From Actinomadura coerulea (GTDB taxonomy: Bacteria; Actinomycetota; Actinomycetes; Streptosporangiales; Streptosporangiaceae): DNA of 64,000 bases. The stretch is taken from contig NZ_JACHMQ010000001.1 in NCBI RefSeq assembly GCF_014208105.1, forward strand, positions 7,254,001 to 7,318,000, in the 5' to 3' direction. How positions within the stretch are numbered: the first letter of the stretch is position 1; each line of letters begins with the position of its first letter. The notes beneath the pieces were generated by a model that worked only from the letters and a program-made list of their open reading frames with translations, searched no databases and was not told the DNA's origin. Below, piece after piece: positions 31,855 through 39,940 of this stretch. The translations under genes were made by a program, and so were the position numbers.

Positions 31855-33219
31855 TCAGGTCTCCTTCTGGGTGACGGTCACGGGGGCGTAGGCGAGCTTT
31901 TCCAGGGGTTCACGGATCTGGGCGGCGTCGCCTACGGCGATGACGGTGAGGGCGTCGGGGGCGATGTGCTTGCGGTAGGCGCGGGCCACGCCGTCGGGGG
32001 TGGAGGCGCGGACCGCGGCCAGGTAGGCGCTCGGGTAGTCGGCGCCCAGGCCGTTGGCGGACACGTCGGCCAGCTCGGCGGCCACGGCGCGGGCCGTCTC
32101 GTACTCGGCGGGGGCACGGTCGGCCAGGGCGCGGACGGACGAGCCGTGCTCCTCGGCGTCGATGCCGCGGGACACGATGCCGCGCAGTTCGGTGAGGGCG
32201 TCGGCGACCGCGTCGGCGGTGACCTCGGTGTGGACGGCGCCCTGGGCGATGAACAGGCCGCAGTGCCGCATGCGCAGCAGGCCGGCGCGCATGCCGTAGG
32301 TGTAGCCCTTCTCCTCGCGCAGGACGGCGTTGAGGCGGGACGTCAGACCGCCGCCCAGGACGTGCGACGCGACCATCAGGGACGGCCAGTCGTGGTGGGA
32401 GCGGTCGGGGACGCCGTGGCCGAAGCTGAGGTAGGTCTGCACGGAGCCGGGGCGGTCGACCACGACGATGCGGGCGGCGGACTCGGGCATGATCCGGTCG
32501 GCGGTCGGGAGCGGCGCGGCCGAGCCCGCCCAGCCTTCCAGGGCGGCGGTGAGGGCGCCGTCGGCGTCGGTCCCGGCCAGGTCGCCCGCGACCACGGCGG
32601 TCGCCTCGGCGGGGACCACGGAACCGTAGAAGTCGCGGACGTGCGAGCCCTGCAGCGCGCCGACCGAGTCGGGGGTGCCGCCCGTCGGGCGGGAGGCGCG
32701 GGCCTGCCCGGGGAAGAGGACGGCGCGCAGCTCGCGCATGGCGCGCGTGCCGGGGTCGGCGTCCTCCTGGGCGATCTCCTCCAGGCGCTCGCGGACGAGG
32801 CGCCGCACGTCGGCGTCGTCGAGGGCCGGGCGGCGCACCACCGAGGAGAACAGGTCCAGGGCCGCGCCGAGCCGCGTGGTCGGGACGTCCAGCGCGATGC
32901 GCAGGGCGGTCAGGTCGGCGTGCGCGTAGAGGCTGGCGCCGAGCCGCTCGAACGCGGCGGTCAGCGCGGTGCCGCCGCCGGGCTCGGTGCCCTCCAGCAG
33001 GGCGCGGGAGGCCAGCGTCGCGACGCCGTCGAGGCTGGACGGCTCGCGGCCCGCCCCCGCGTGCAGGACGAGGCGGACGGCGGCGAGCCGCCGGCCGGGC
33101 AGGTCGCAGCGCAGCGTCGCGGGGCCGGCCGGGACGCGGCCCGCGGTGCCGGCCGGGAACGCCCAGGCCGGGACGGGACCGGGGACGGGACGGGGCTGCA
33201 GTGCAAGGCCGCTGCTCAC
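31855..33219 (-). CDS. M16 family peptidase, non-catalytic subunit
   Basis: 454 aa. It has the M16 (pitrilysin/mitochondrial processing peptidase-like) fold, with LVLHAGAGREPSSLDGVATL and later GGGLTSRLNAVLREEKGYTY, but no HXXEH zinc motif, so it should be the inactive partner. The C-terminal R-Y pair typical of these subunits is visible in SRLNAVLREEKGYTYGMRA. Translationally coupled to the catalytic subunit (ATGA overlap at 33219-33216), it probably forms a heterodimer peptidase that degrades peptides in the cytoplasm or envelope. Confidence 0.87.
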   Translation of the reverse strand: MSSGLALQPRPVPGPVPAWAFPAGTAGRVPAGPATLRCDLPGRRLAAVRLVLHAGAGREPSSLDGVATLASRALLEGTEPGGGTALTAAFERLGASLYAHADLTALRIALDVPTTRLGAALDLFSSVVRRPALDDADVRRLVRERLEEIAQEDADPGTRAMRELRAVLFPGQARASRPTGGTPDSVGALQGSHVRDFYGSVVPAEATAVVAGDLAGTDADGALTAALEGWAGSAAPLPTADRIMPESAARIVVVDRPGSVQTYLSFGHGVPDRSHHDWPSLMVASHVLGGGLTSRLNAVLREEKGYTYGMRAGLLRMRHCGLFIAQGAVHTEVTADAVADALTELRGIVSRGIDAEEHGSSVRALADRAPAEYETARAVAAELADVSANGLGADYPSAYLAAVRASTPDGVARAYRKHIAPDALTVIAVGDAAQIREPLEKLAYAPVTVTQKET

Positions 33220-34472
33220 GAGGTGCCTCCGTAGGTCAGGGCGGTGCGGGCGCCCGGGGCCAGCCAGCGGCCCGCCATCTCCTGGATCGCGTCCCCGGTG
33301 ACCGCGGCGGCGCGGCCGGGGGCGGTGAAGACCCGGGCCGGGTCGTCGAACTGCGTCGCGTTCTGGGACAGCGCGTTGGCCAGGCCCGTCACCGTCTCGG
33401 TCTGCTCAAGGAAGCCGCGCTCCGCCTGGGCGGTGGCGCGGGCGGTCTCGTCGGCGTCCGGGCCGTGGGCGGCGAACCTCTGGAGCTCCTCGTCGAGCAC
33501 GGCCGCGATCTTCTCGGGGTCCGGGCCGACGGCGTCCACGATGGCCAGGGACGGGCCGGACGCGAGCCGGGTGACCCCGGCCCACACCTCGGTGGCGATC
33601 TGGTCGCGCCGCACCATCCGGTCGTAGAGGCGGGAGCCGGAGCCGCCGCCGAGGATCTCGACCGCGAGCTCGGCGGCCTCGATGTCGTCGCCGCCGTCGG
33701 TGGGGAGCGCGAACATCGCGAAGTAGGCGGGGGAGGGGACCTCCTCGTCGAGCGTCTCGCCGCGGACGCCGGTCAGCGGCCCGAGCGCGCCGGGACGCGC
33801 GGCGGGCTGCTCCGGGCCGGCCGGCAGGCCGCCGAAGTAGCGCTCGACCGCCTCCAGGGTCTTCTCCGGGTCGACGTCGCCCACGACGGACAGGACGGCG
33901 TTGCCCGGCGCGTACCAGGTGGCGAAGAAGTCGGTGCAGTCGTCGAGGGTGGTGGCGTCCAGGTCTTCCATGGAGCCGATCGGGGTGTGCGCGTAGGGGT
34001 GGCCCTCTGGGAACGTCAGCGCGCACAGGCGCTCGAAGGCCGTCCCGTAGGGCTGGTTGTCGTAGCGCTGGCGCCGCTCGTTCTTCACCACGTCGCGCTG
34101 GTTGTCGAGGTTGGCCTGGGTCAGCGCGGCGGGGAGCGTGCCCATCCGGTCGGCCTCCAGCCAGAGCGCGAGCTCCAGGTGGCTGACCGGCACCGTCTCG
34201 TAGTAGTTGGTGCGCTCGAAGGACGTGCTGGCGTTGAACGCGGCGCCGGCGCTCTCCAGCAGCGCGGCGTGCTCGCCCTCGGCGACGTTCGCCGAGCCCT
34301 GGAACATCAGGTGCTCGAAGAGGTGCGCGAGGCCGGTGCGGCCGGCCCGCTCGTGCCGCGAGCCCACCCCGTACCAGATGTTCACGGCGGCCAGTGGTAC
34401 GACGTGGTCTTCGCAGACCACCACGCGCAGGCCATTGCCGAGCGTGTGCTCATGCAGCGGCTGTTCTGCCAC
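33216..34472 (-). CDS. M16 family zinc metallopeptidase, catalytic subunit
   Basis: 418 aa from GTG 34472 (GGGAG upstream). It carries the inverted zinc site HLFEH (His50, Glu53, His54) in RTGLAHLFEHLMFQGSANVA and the downstream acidic region NYYETVPVSHLELALWLEAD. The M16B type works as a pair with a non-catalytic subunit, here the immediately downstream gene. Substrate unknown; bacterial homologues digest short peptides. No signal peptide was seen. Confidence 0.9.
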   Translation of the reverse strand: MAEQPLHEHTLGNGLRVVVCEDHVVPLAAVNIWYGVGSRHERAGRTGLAHLFEHLMFQGSANVAEGEHAALLESAGAAFNASTSFERTNYYETVPVSHLELALWLEADRMGTLPAALTQANLDNQRDVVKNERRQRYDNQPYGTAFERLCALTFPEGHPYAHTPIGSMEDLDATTLDDCTDFFATWYAPGNAVLSVVGDVDPEKTLEAVERYFGGLPAGPEQPAARPGALGPLTGVRGETLDEEVPSPAYFAMFALPTDGGDDIEAAELAVEILGGGSGSRLYDRMVRRDQIATEVWAGVTRLASGPSLAIVDAVGPDPEKIAAVLDEELQRFAAHGPDADETARATAQAERGFLEQTETVTGLANALSQNATQFDDPARVFTAPGRAAAVTGDAIQEMAGRWLAPGARTALTYGGTS

Positions 34473-34597
34473 GGAGCGCTCCCGTCCGTTCGATGGGCCG
34501 GACAGCACCGCGCGCGTCGGGAGGCTTCCCAGGCGGCGGGCTTGATCTCGGTCTCACCGTACCGGGTGCGCCCGGCGCGGGGAGCGCCGACGGAAAC

Positions 34598-34606
34598 TGT
34601 GGATAA
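34598..34606. other. isolated DnaA-box-like 9-mer
   Basis: TGTGGATAA at 34598-34606 is the reverse complement of TTATCCACA, the E. coli consensus. It is single, with no cluster, AT-rich unwinding element or dnaA/dnaN gene nearby, so it is probably chance or a titration site. Confidence 0.15.
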
Positions 34607-34676
34607 CCCGCGCCGGGGAAAGGCGCGAGGGCGGGCGCGGCGGGGCGGGAGGCGGGGGACCAGGGAGGCGCGAGCC

Positions 34677-35030
34677 TCAGGACGCCGCGGACTCGTGGGC
34701 CGCGATCGCGTCCTCCAGCGACCGGTGCAGAACGAAGATCTTGGTGAGCTGGGTGACGTGGAACACCCGCCGCACCCGGTCGTTGACGCCCATGAACGAC
34801 ATCGATCCGTCCCGCGCCCGCAGCCGGTGGTAGATCCCGACGAGCACGCCGAGGCCCGTGGAGTCCAGGAAGGTCACCTCGCCGAGGTCGATGACCAGGT
34901 GCGCGCCGCCGTTGTCGATGATCTCGAGCAGGGCCTCGCGCAGGCGGGGGCTGGTGAAGACGTCGATCTCACCGCTGATCTTGACGACCGTGAGGCCCTT
35001 CTCGACGCGATGCTCGACGGCGAAGTCCAC
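34677..35030 (-). CDS. STAS-domain anti-sigma factor antagonist (RsbV/SpoIIAA-like)
   Basis: 117 aa, a single STAS domain: GLTVVKISGEIDVFTSPRLR, then VIDLGEVTFLDSTGLGVLVG with the phosphorylatable Ser57 in DSTGL. When dephosphorylated, such proteins bind and inactivate an RsbW-like anti-sigma kinase. Candidate partners encoded here are the HATPase protein just upstream (35150-35767) and the PP2C phosphatases at 17.6 and 23.6 kb. It is the downstream neighbour of the HATPase gene, same strand, 119 nt away. Confidence 0.93.
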   Translation of the reverse strand: MDFAVEHRVEKGLTVVKISGEIDVFTSPRLREALLEIIDNGGAHLVIDLGEVTFLDSTGLGVLVGIYHRLRARDGSMSFMGVNDRVRRVFHVTQLTKIFVLHRSLEDAIAAHESAAS

Positions 35031-35149
35031 CGGTGCTCCTCTCTGCCCCTCGCCTCGTCCAACCCTGGAGAAGTTCTAGGGCATCGTCGGGGGAACTCAA
35101 TTGTTACCCCCGTCGCGCGCCGTTACGCGCGTTGTTCTGGTCGTGTCCG

Positions 35150-35767
35150 TCAGGGGGACCGGAACAGCGCCCAGACGACCTTTCCGCGCGCGAGGGCACG
35201 CCACCCCCACCGGACGCTGAACGACTCGACGAGGTGCAGGCCGCGTCCGGTCTCGGCGATGTAGTCGGGTTCCTTGCGGCGGGGCGCCGTCCGGCTCGCG
35301 TCCATGATCCCGCACAGGAGCCACGGTCCCTCGTGCCCGAGGCGCAGCCGGATGGCCGACGGCGCGGAGCCGAGCGGGTCGGCCGGGTCGCCGTACACGC
35401 CCTCGCGGTGCACGTCGTCGCCCGGCCGCCCGCCGGCCGTCTTCCCGCTGTGCCGCAGCGCGTTCGTGACGAGCTCGGAGACGACGAGGCCGACGTCGTC
35501 GGCGAGCTCGGCCATGCTCCACTCGGCCAGCCTGGAGATCGCGAAGTGCCGGGCCTCGGTGACCGATTCCGGATCGGGCTCGACGATGAACGAGACCGTG
35601 GAGCCCCGCAGTTCGGTCAGCGCCGTGACGGCCCTGTCCAGGCGCGGAGGCAGGTCGAACGCCTCCGGGACGGGCGTCGAGCGCCCAGCCTGGGCCCGTG
35701 GGTCGTCCGGCCCCGCGAGAGGGCCGAGCTCCCACCGCGTGTCGTCGTGCGCGTGGCGTGACGTCAT
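35150..35767 (-). CDS. HATPase_c anti-sigma regulatory protein (AbaA-like/RsbW-like)
   Basis: 205 aa. It has a GHKL-type ATP-binding fold: N box LVVSELVTNALRHSG (~94-108) and a glycine region AETGRGLHLVESFSVRWGW. A ~60-residue variable N-terminus precedes it (MTSRHAHDDTRWELGPLAGP). These proteins act as anti-sigma kinases or developmental regulators. It is divergent from a XRE/DUF397 pair, the arrangement of Streptomyces whiJ-like loci. GGGG lies upstream of ATG 35767. Confidence 0.88.
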   Translation of the reverse strand: MTSRHAHDDTRWELGPLAGPDDPRAQAGRSTPVPEAFDLPPRLDRAVTALTELRGSTVSFIVEPDPESVTEARHFAISRLAEWSMAELADDVGLVVSELVTNALRHSGKTAGGRPGDDVHREGVYGDPADPLGSAPSAIRLRLGHEGPWLLCGIMDASRTAPRRKEPDYIAETGRGLHLVESFSVRWGWRALARGKVVWALFRSP

Positions 35768-35862
35768 TCCACCGGACCCCGCAGAGTGATCTCGTTGTGC
35801 AGCCGTGGCTCGGAAGTCTCGTGCGTTATCCTGCGCATCGTAGCGTGCGAATGCAAGGCCCA

Positions 35863-35874
35863 ATGCACGTGCAT
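35863..35874. promoter_or_regulatory. Palindrome ATGCACGTGCAT in the divergent XRE/HATPase region
   Basis: A perfect 12-bp palindrome lies between the divergent HATPase (-) and XRE (+) genes. It is a good candidate operator for the XRE protein, controlling both. It is preceded by a related GCGAATGCA half-site at ~35847-35855. Confidence 0.4.
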
Positions 35875-35993
35875 CCGCGTCGCGAGGGTGTGGGGCGACG
35901 CGGATCGCATGCGGGTGATCGGAGGTAACCGCAGGACGCTGAGGCCAGTGGCACACTAGGTTCGCTGTCCGCCGAATAGCCGGGAGGTTGGGC

Positions 35994-36860
35994 GTGACTC
36001 CAGAGACGCCGGGAAGCGGGTCGACGGTTCGTCGGATCCTGCTCGGGTCGCAGCTTCGCCGTCTGCGCGAGCAGAAGGGCGTGACCCGTCAGGACGCCGG
36101 CTACGTCATCCGCGCGTCGGAGTCGAAGATCAGCCGGCTCGAGCTCGGCAGGGTCAGCTTCAAAGAACGAGACGTGGACGACCTGCTCACGTTGTACGGC
36201 GTCGGCGACAAGACGGAACGCGAGGCGCTGCTACAGCTTGCGCGGGAGGCCAACACCCCCGGTTGGTGGCACCGGTACAACGACGTGTTGCCCGGCTGGT
36301 TCCAGACCTATGTTGGCCTGGAGGAGTCGGCGGCGTTGATCCGCACATATGAACTGCAGTTCGTCCCGGGACTGCTGCAGTCGGAGGGGTATGCGCGCGC
36401 GGTGATCCGCCTGGGCAACGCCGGGGCCGCCGAAAACGAGATCGACCAACGCGTGGAGCTGCGCCTGCAGCGTCAGGAACGCCTCACGGGCGCGGAGGCC
36501 CCGCGCCTGTGGGCCGTGGTGGACGAGGGGGCGCTGCGGCGCCCCATCGGCGGGCCTGAGGTGATGCGGGGCCAGTTCGAGCACCTCATCGAGATGTCGA
36601 AGCTGCCCAACGTCACCATCCAGATCATGCCGTTCAGGTTCGGAGGCCACGCGGCCGAGGGTGGCGCCTTCACGATCCTGCGCTTTCCCGAGCAGGATCT
36701 GCCGGACGTGGTTTACGTCGAGAACCTCACCGGCGCGATGTACCTGGACAAGCGCGACGACGTCGACACCTACCTGCAGGCGATGGAACGCCTGTGTGTC
36801 GACAGTGCGACCCCGGAGCGCACCGTCGAGCTTCTCGGTGATCTTCTCAGAGAGACATGA
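35994..36860 (+). CDS. XRE family regulator with DUF5753 (WhiJ-like)
   Basis: 288 aa from GTG 35994 (GGGAGG upstream). The N-terminal helix-turn-helix (~12-70) includes LGSQLRRLREQKGVTRQDAG and ESKISRLELGRVSFKERDVD. The C-terminal DUF5753 domain contains EANTPGWWHRYNDVLPGWFQ, FVPGLLQSEGYARAVI and AVVDEGALRRPIGGP. Such proteins regulate differentiation together with a DUF397 partner, which follows directly with an ATGA overlap. Codons here are noticeably less GC-biased at third positions than neighbours (for example CATATGAACTGCAGTTCG), hinting at lateral acquisition. Confidence 0.92.
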   Translation: MTPETPGSGSTVRRILLGSQLRRLREQKGVTRQDAGYVIRASESKISRLELGRVSFKERDVDDLLTLYGVGDKTEREALLQLAREANTPGWWHRYNDVLPGWFQTYVGLEESAALIRTYELQFVPGLLQSEGYARAVIRLGNAGAAENEIDQRVELRLQRQERLTGAEAPRLWAVVDEGALRRPIGGPEVMRGQFEHLIEMSKLPNVTIQIMPFRFGGHAAEGGAFTILRFPEQDLPDVVYVENLTGAMYLDKRDDVDTYLQAMERLCVDSATPERTVELLGDLLRET

Positions 36861-37111
36861 TGCTCCAGACCGATTACGACAACGGGATGCCGGCCGCCGA
36901 GCTCCTCGGAGCACGATGGCTGAAGTCCCGGCGAAGCAACTCCCAGGGGAACTGTGTGGAAATCGCCGAACTGCCCGATGGGCAGGTCGCGATGCGCAAC
37001 TCCCGCCATCCCGAGGGCCCGGCCCTCATCTACACCCGCCCCGAGATAGAAGCGCTCATCCTTGGTGCCAAGGACGGCGACTTCGACCATCTCATCGCCT
37101 CCCGTAACTGA
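36857..37111 (+). CDS. DUF397 domain protein
   Basis: 84 aa, small and acidic: ARWLKSRRSNSQGNCVEIAE, then VAMRNSRHPEGPALIYTRPE, the DUF397 core. These act as partners or antagonists of the upstream WhiJ-like regulators. Translation is coupled, with ATGATG at 36857 overlapping the upstream stop. A terminator follows at 37176. Confidence 0.93.
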   Translation: MMLQTDYDNGMPAAELLGARWLKSRRSNSQGNCVEIAELPDGQVAMRNSRHPEGPALIYTRPEIEALILGAKDGDFDHLIASRN

Positions 37112-37175
37112 TCCAGCAGCGGCCGGGTCGGCACCGGTTCACCCGAACGTCGACCCGACCTCCGCAGGAGACACA

Positions 37176-37206
37176 GGCCACCCCAGGCGCGAGGGTGGCC
37201 TTGTTC
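37176..37206 (+). terminator. Rho-independent-like terminator after the DUF397 gene
   Basis: GGCCACCC (37176-37183) pairs with GGGTGGCC (37193-37200) around a 9-nt loop and is followed by TTGTTCATT. It ends the XRE/DUF397 transcript and lies just past the convergent kinase gene's stop. Confidence 0.65.
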
Positions 37207-37230
37207 ATTCCGGCCCTGGGTAGACCCGCG

Positions 37231-39072
37231 TCAGCCGCAGTTGCCGTAGGGAGCGGTACTGCCGTTGCCGCCGAAGCGGACGCACGCGCCGGGCGCGTTC
37301 ACGTACACCGGTCCCGCGTACCAGGCGAACGAGCCGCTGTCGCTGATGGCGCTTCCGCCCTTCTTCTGGATCCAGGTGGAGACGGACGACTTCGTACCGA
37401 CGTGCTTCGTCTTCATGGTGACGGCGCAGTTGTACTTGGTCGAGTTGCTGTAGAGCAGGTAGGCGACGCCGCCGGACACGGCCATGGAGCGCAGCGTGTA
37501 GTACCCGCTTCCCTTGCCGCCGCTGTTGCACGCGGACTGCGGCGTGTACTTGTTGGGCGGTTCCTTGGGAGGCGTCGTACTGCCCCCGCCGGTGCCCCTC
37601 GTGGGGGTCGACCCGCCGGGCTGCTGGGGCGAACCCGGTTTCGGGGACGCGCTGGGGCTCGCGGGGGTCCCGCTCTTTCCAGGCTTCGGCTGCCCCGGCT
37701 TCGTCTTCGTCGGGTTCTGGACGCTGCCTGCCGCGCCGTTCGCGGAGCCGGTGCCGCCTCCTGCGCCGTGGTTCTCGTCGGACGCCGAGACGGGCCGGTC
37801 CTTCGCGCCGCTCGGCCTTGTCGCCGCCCACGCCGCGCCGCCCGCGATGACCAGCGCCACGGCCACGGCCGCAGCGATCGGTATGGCGAGGCGTCCGCGC
37901 CCCCTGCCGTCCGACTCGTGGCCGTCGGGCGGCTCAGGAGGGCTCGGCGGCATCGCGAGCGCCCCGTGGCCGTGACCGCCCGGGGGAGGCGCCGCGACGG
38001 CGAACGGGCGCGGCTGCGGAGCCGTCCCCGGACGGCCGCCGGACGGGTCCGTGGCGTGATCGGGAGGCGGCGCCGCGGCGGCCATGGCGGACGGGGCGGG
38101 GTACGGGTTGGTCGATCCGGGCGCCGCGGACGCGTGCGGGGGCGCGGGGATCTCGGCGGGAAGCCCCGGGACGGCGGGCAGCGGCGGGACGGCGGGCAGC
38201 GGCGGGACGGAGGACACGGCCGAGGACGTGCCGCTGGCCGCGCCGACCAGCCGCTCCTGGGCCTCGCGAGCGGTCGGGCGCTGCGCGGAGTCCTTGGCCA
38301 GGCACGCGAGGACGAGTTCGCGCATCGGGCTCGGCAGGTCGCCGAGGTCCGGCTCGCCCGTCAGGATCCGCTGCATGACCGTGGCCATCTCGTCGTTGCC
38401 GAACGCGGGGCGTCCCGTCGCGGCGAACGTCATGGTCGTGCCCCAGGCGAACATGTCGGACGCAGGGCCGACCTGGTCGCCGGTGAAGTGCTCGGGGGCC
38501 ATGTAGGCGGGGGTGCCGACGTTCTGCGTCTCACCGGCCGCACCCAGCGCGCGCGCCACGCCGAAGTCGATGACGCGCGGCCCGTCCGGGCCCATCATGA
38601 CGTTGCGCGGTTTGAAGTCGCGGTGCACGATGCCGGCCTGGTGGATCGCGGTGAGCGCGGTGAGCGTGCCCACGGCCAGCCGCTCCAGCGCGCCGCCTCT
38701 GCGCGGGCCCTCCGTCCGCACGACGTGGAAGAGCGAGAGGCCGGGCACGTACTCGCTGACGATGTAGGGCTGGTCGCCCGCCACGTCGGCGTCCAGGACC
38801 TGCGCGGTGCAGAAGCGCGCGACGCGCTTGGCGACCTCCAGTTCGCGGACGAACCGGGCGCGGGCGGACTCGTCCCCCGCGAGCCTGCCGTGCAGTAGCT
38901 TGATCGCGACGTGGTCGTCGGCGCGGACGGCCCCGGCCCCGCCGCGCGGGCGCCCCAGGAAGACCGCGCCCTGCCCGCCCTCCCCGAGGCGGCCCAGGAT
39001 CTCGTATCCGCCGAGCTCGCCCGGGTCCCCCGACTTCAGTGGATGGGCGTCCGGCATCGTCCTGTCCGTCAC
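37231..39072 (-). CDS. membrane Ser/Thr protein kinase with SapA-like extracellular domain
   Basis: 613 aa. Cytoplasmic kinase ~20-280: glycine loop GEGGQGAVFLG, Lys58 in HVAIKLLH, HRDFKPRN (150-157; Phe replaces the usual Leu), DFG (169-171), APE (192-194). Then a Pro/Ala-rich juxtamembrane linker, a membrane helix (IPIAAAVAVALVIAGGAAWA, ~397-416) and a Gly/Pro/Ser-rich stalk. The C-terminal ~90 residues (YYTLRSMAVSGGVAYLLYSN, FAWYAGPVYVNAPGACVRFG) resemble Streptomyces spore-associated protein A. It presumably senses an envelope signal. GTG 39072 follows GGGAG. Confidence 0.9.
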   Translation of the reverse strand: MTDRTMPDAHPLKSGDPGELGGYEILGRLGEGGQGAVFLGRPRGGAGAVRADDHVAIKLLHGRLAGDESARARFVRELEVAKRVARFCTAQVLDADVAGDQPYIVSEYVPGLSLFHVVRTEGPRRGGALERLAVGTLTALTAIHQAGIVHRDFKPRNVMMGPDGPRVIDFGVARALGAAGETQNVGTPAYMAPEHFTGDQVGPASDMFAWGTTMTFAATGRPAFGNDEMATVMQRILTGEPDLGDLPSPMRELVLACLAKDSAQRPTAREAQERLVGAASGTSSAVSSVPPLPAVPPLPAVPGLPAEIPAPPHASAAPGSTNPYPAPSAMAAAAPPPDHATDPSGGRPGTAPQPRPFAVAAPPPGGHGHGALAMPPSPPEPPDGHESDGRGRGRLAIPIAAAVAVALVIAGGAAWAATRPSGAKDRPVSASDENHGAGGGTGSANGAAGSVQNPTKTKPGQPKPGKSGTPASPSASPKPGSPQQPGGSTPTRGTGGGSTTPPKEPPNKYTPQSACNSGGKGSGYYTLRSMAVSGGVAYLLYSNSTKYNCAVTMKTKHVGTKSSVSTWIQKKGGSAISDSGSFAWYAGPVYVNAPGACVRFGGNGSTAPYGNCG

Positions 39073-39189
39073 ACCACTCGCTCCCCGTAGTTCCGCATCG
39101 TGCCAGGATCGTTCCGCAAGACTATGGCCAACGATGGTAAGCGCTCGGCGAAGCGGGTGATCAAACGATGGTGGCCGCGGCCACTTAAT

Positions 39190-39201
39190 GGACTATAGTC
39201 C
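39190..39201. promoter_or_regulatory. Palindromic operator GGACTATAGTCC overlapping a -10-like TATAGT
   Basis: A perfect 12-bp palindrome lies about 26 nt before the TetR start, and its centre contains TATAGT, a consensus-like -10. This is the classic layout of an autorepressor operator. No clear -35 was found. Confidence 0.55.
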
Positions 39202-39226
39202 GCTTGTAGGGTCAGGGGAGGAGGCG

Positions 39227-39865
39227 ATGATGGACCGTCGTCCGGCCGGTGTGAGACGCGTGGATCTGGAGCTGATGCGGACCCCGCCGCCCAAGGAGCG
39301 GGCCGACGCCGCCCGCAACCGCGTGAAGGTGCTGGACGCCGCCGCCGCGCTTTTCGCCCGGCACGGGGTGGAGGCGGTCTCGATGGACGCCGTCGCCGCC
39401 GAGGCGGGCGTCGGCAAGGGCACGCTCTTCCGCCGGTTCGGCGACAAGGCGGGCCTCGCCGTGGCGCTTCTGAACGAGCGCGAACGCGCGCTTCAGGACG
39501 CGATCCTCTCCGGACCGCCTCCGCTGGGCCCCGGCGAGGACGGCGCTGCCGTGGCCCCGTCCGAGCGGCTGCACGCCTTTGCCGACGCCTACCTGGACTA
39601 CGCGCTCGACCACCTGTCGCTGGTGCGCATGTCCGAGACCGCTTCACCGGGGGCCCGGTACCGGATCGGCGCCTACGGCTTCTGGCACCGGCACCTGACG
39701 ATCCTGCTCGACCAGCGCGGCGACGCCGTTCCGGACGGCGAGGCCGCCGCGCACGCCCTTCTGGCCGTCCTCGGCGCGGAGCACCTCACCGCGATGGTGG
39801 AGAGCGTCGGCAGGGAGCGGACCCGCGCCACCGTCCACAAGTTCTTCGGCCTGGCCCGCGCCTAG
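39227..39865 (+). CDS. TetR family regulator
   Basis: About 212 aa from ATGATG at 39227/39230, preceded by GGGGAGG. The HTH is clear: KVLDAAAALFARHGVEAVSM, then VAAEAGVGKGTLFRRFGDK. The C-terminal domain (MSETASPGARYRIGAYGFWH, AHALLAVLGAEHLTAMVESV) suits a small-ligand repressor. A palindrome just upstream suggests autoregulation. The kinase gene on the other side is divergent, so it could be an additional target. Confidence 0.92.
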   Translation: MMDRRPAGVRRVDLELMRTPPPKERADAARNRVKVLDAAAALFARHGVEAVSMDAVAAEAGVGKGTLFRRFGDKAGLAVALLNERERALQDAILSGPPPLGPGEDGAAVAPSERLHAFADAYLDYALDHLSLVRMSETASPGARYRIGAYGFWHRHLTILLDQRGDAVPDGEAAAHALLAVLGAEHLTAMVESVGRERTRATVHKFFGLARA

Positions 39866-39876
39866 CCGGAAACGCG

Positions 39877-39901
39877 AAAGCCCCCGCGGTGCGGGGGCTT
39901 T
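39877..39901 (+). terminator. Strong Rho-independent terminator after the TetR gene
   Basis: AAAGCCCCCGC (39877-39887) pairs with GCGGGGGCTTT (39891-39901) around a 3-nt loop. The stem is an 11-bp perfect match ending in TTT on the + strand and, reading the other way, ending in TTT for the - strand, so it may serve both neighbours. Confidence 0.8.
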
Positions 39902-39940
39902 CCCATGCCTGCCCGGAGGTGCGGCCGGGCCGGGGAAGTG

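Noticed and set aside
29819..31891. A long plus-strand frame across the Spo0M-like gene and the gap after it.
   Set aside because: Arg/Gly-rich shadow frame; only its last part coincides with the transporter-like remnant, which I recorded separately.
34508..34677. Replication origin at the DnaA-box-like site.
   Set aside because: Only one box, no AT-rich region and no dnaA/dnaN neighbourhood.
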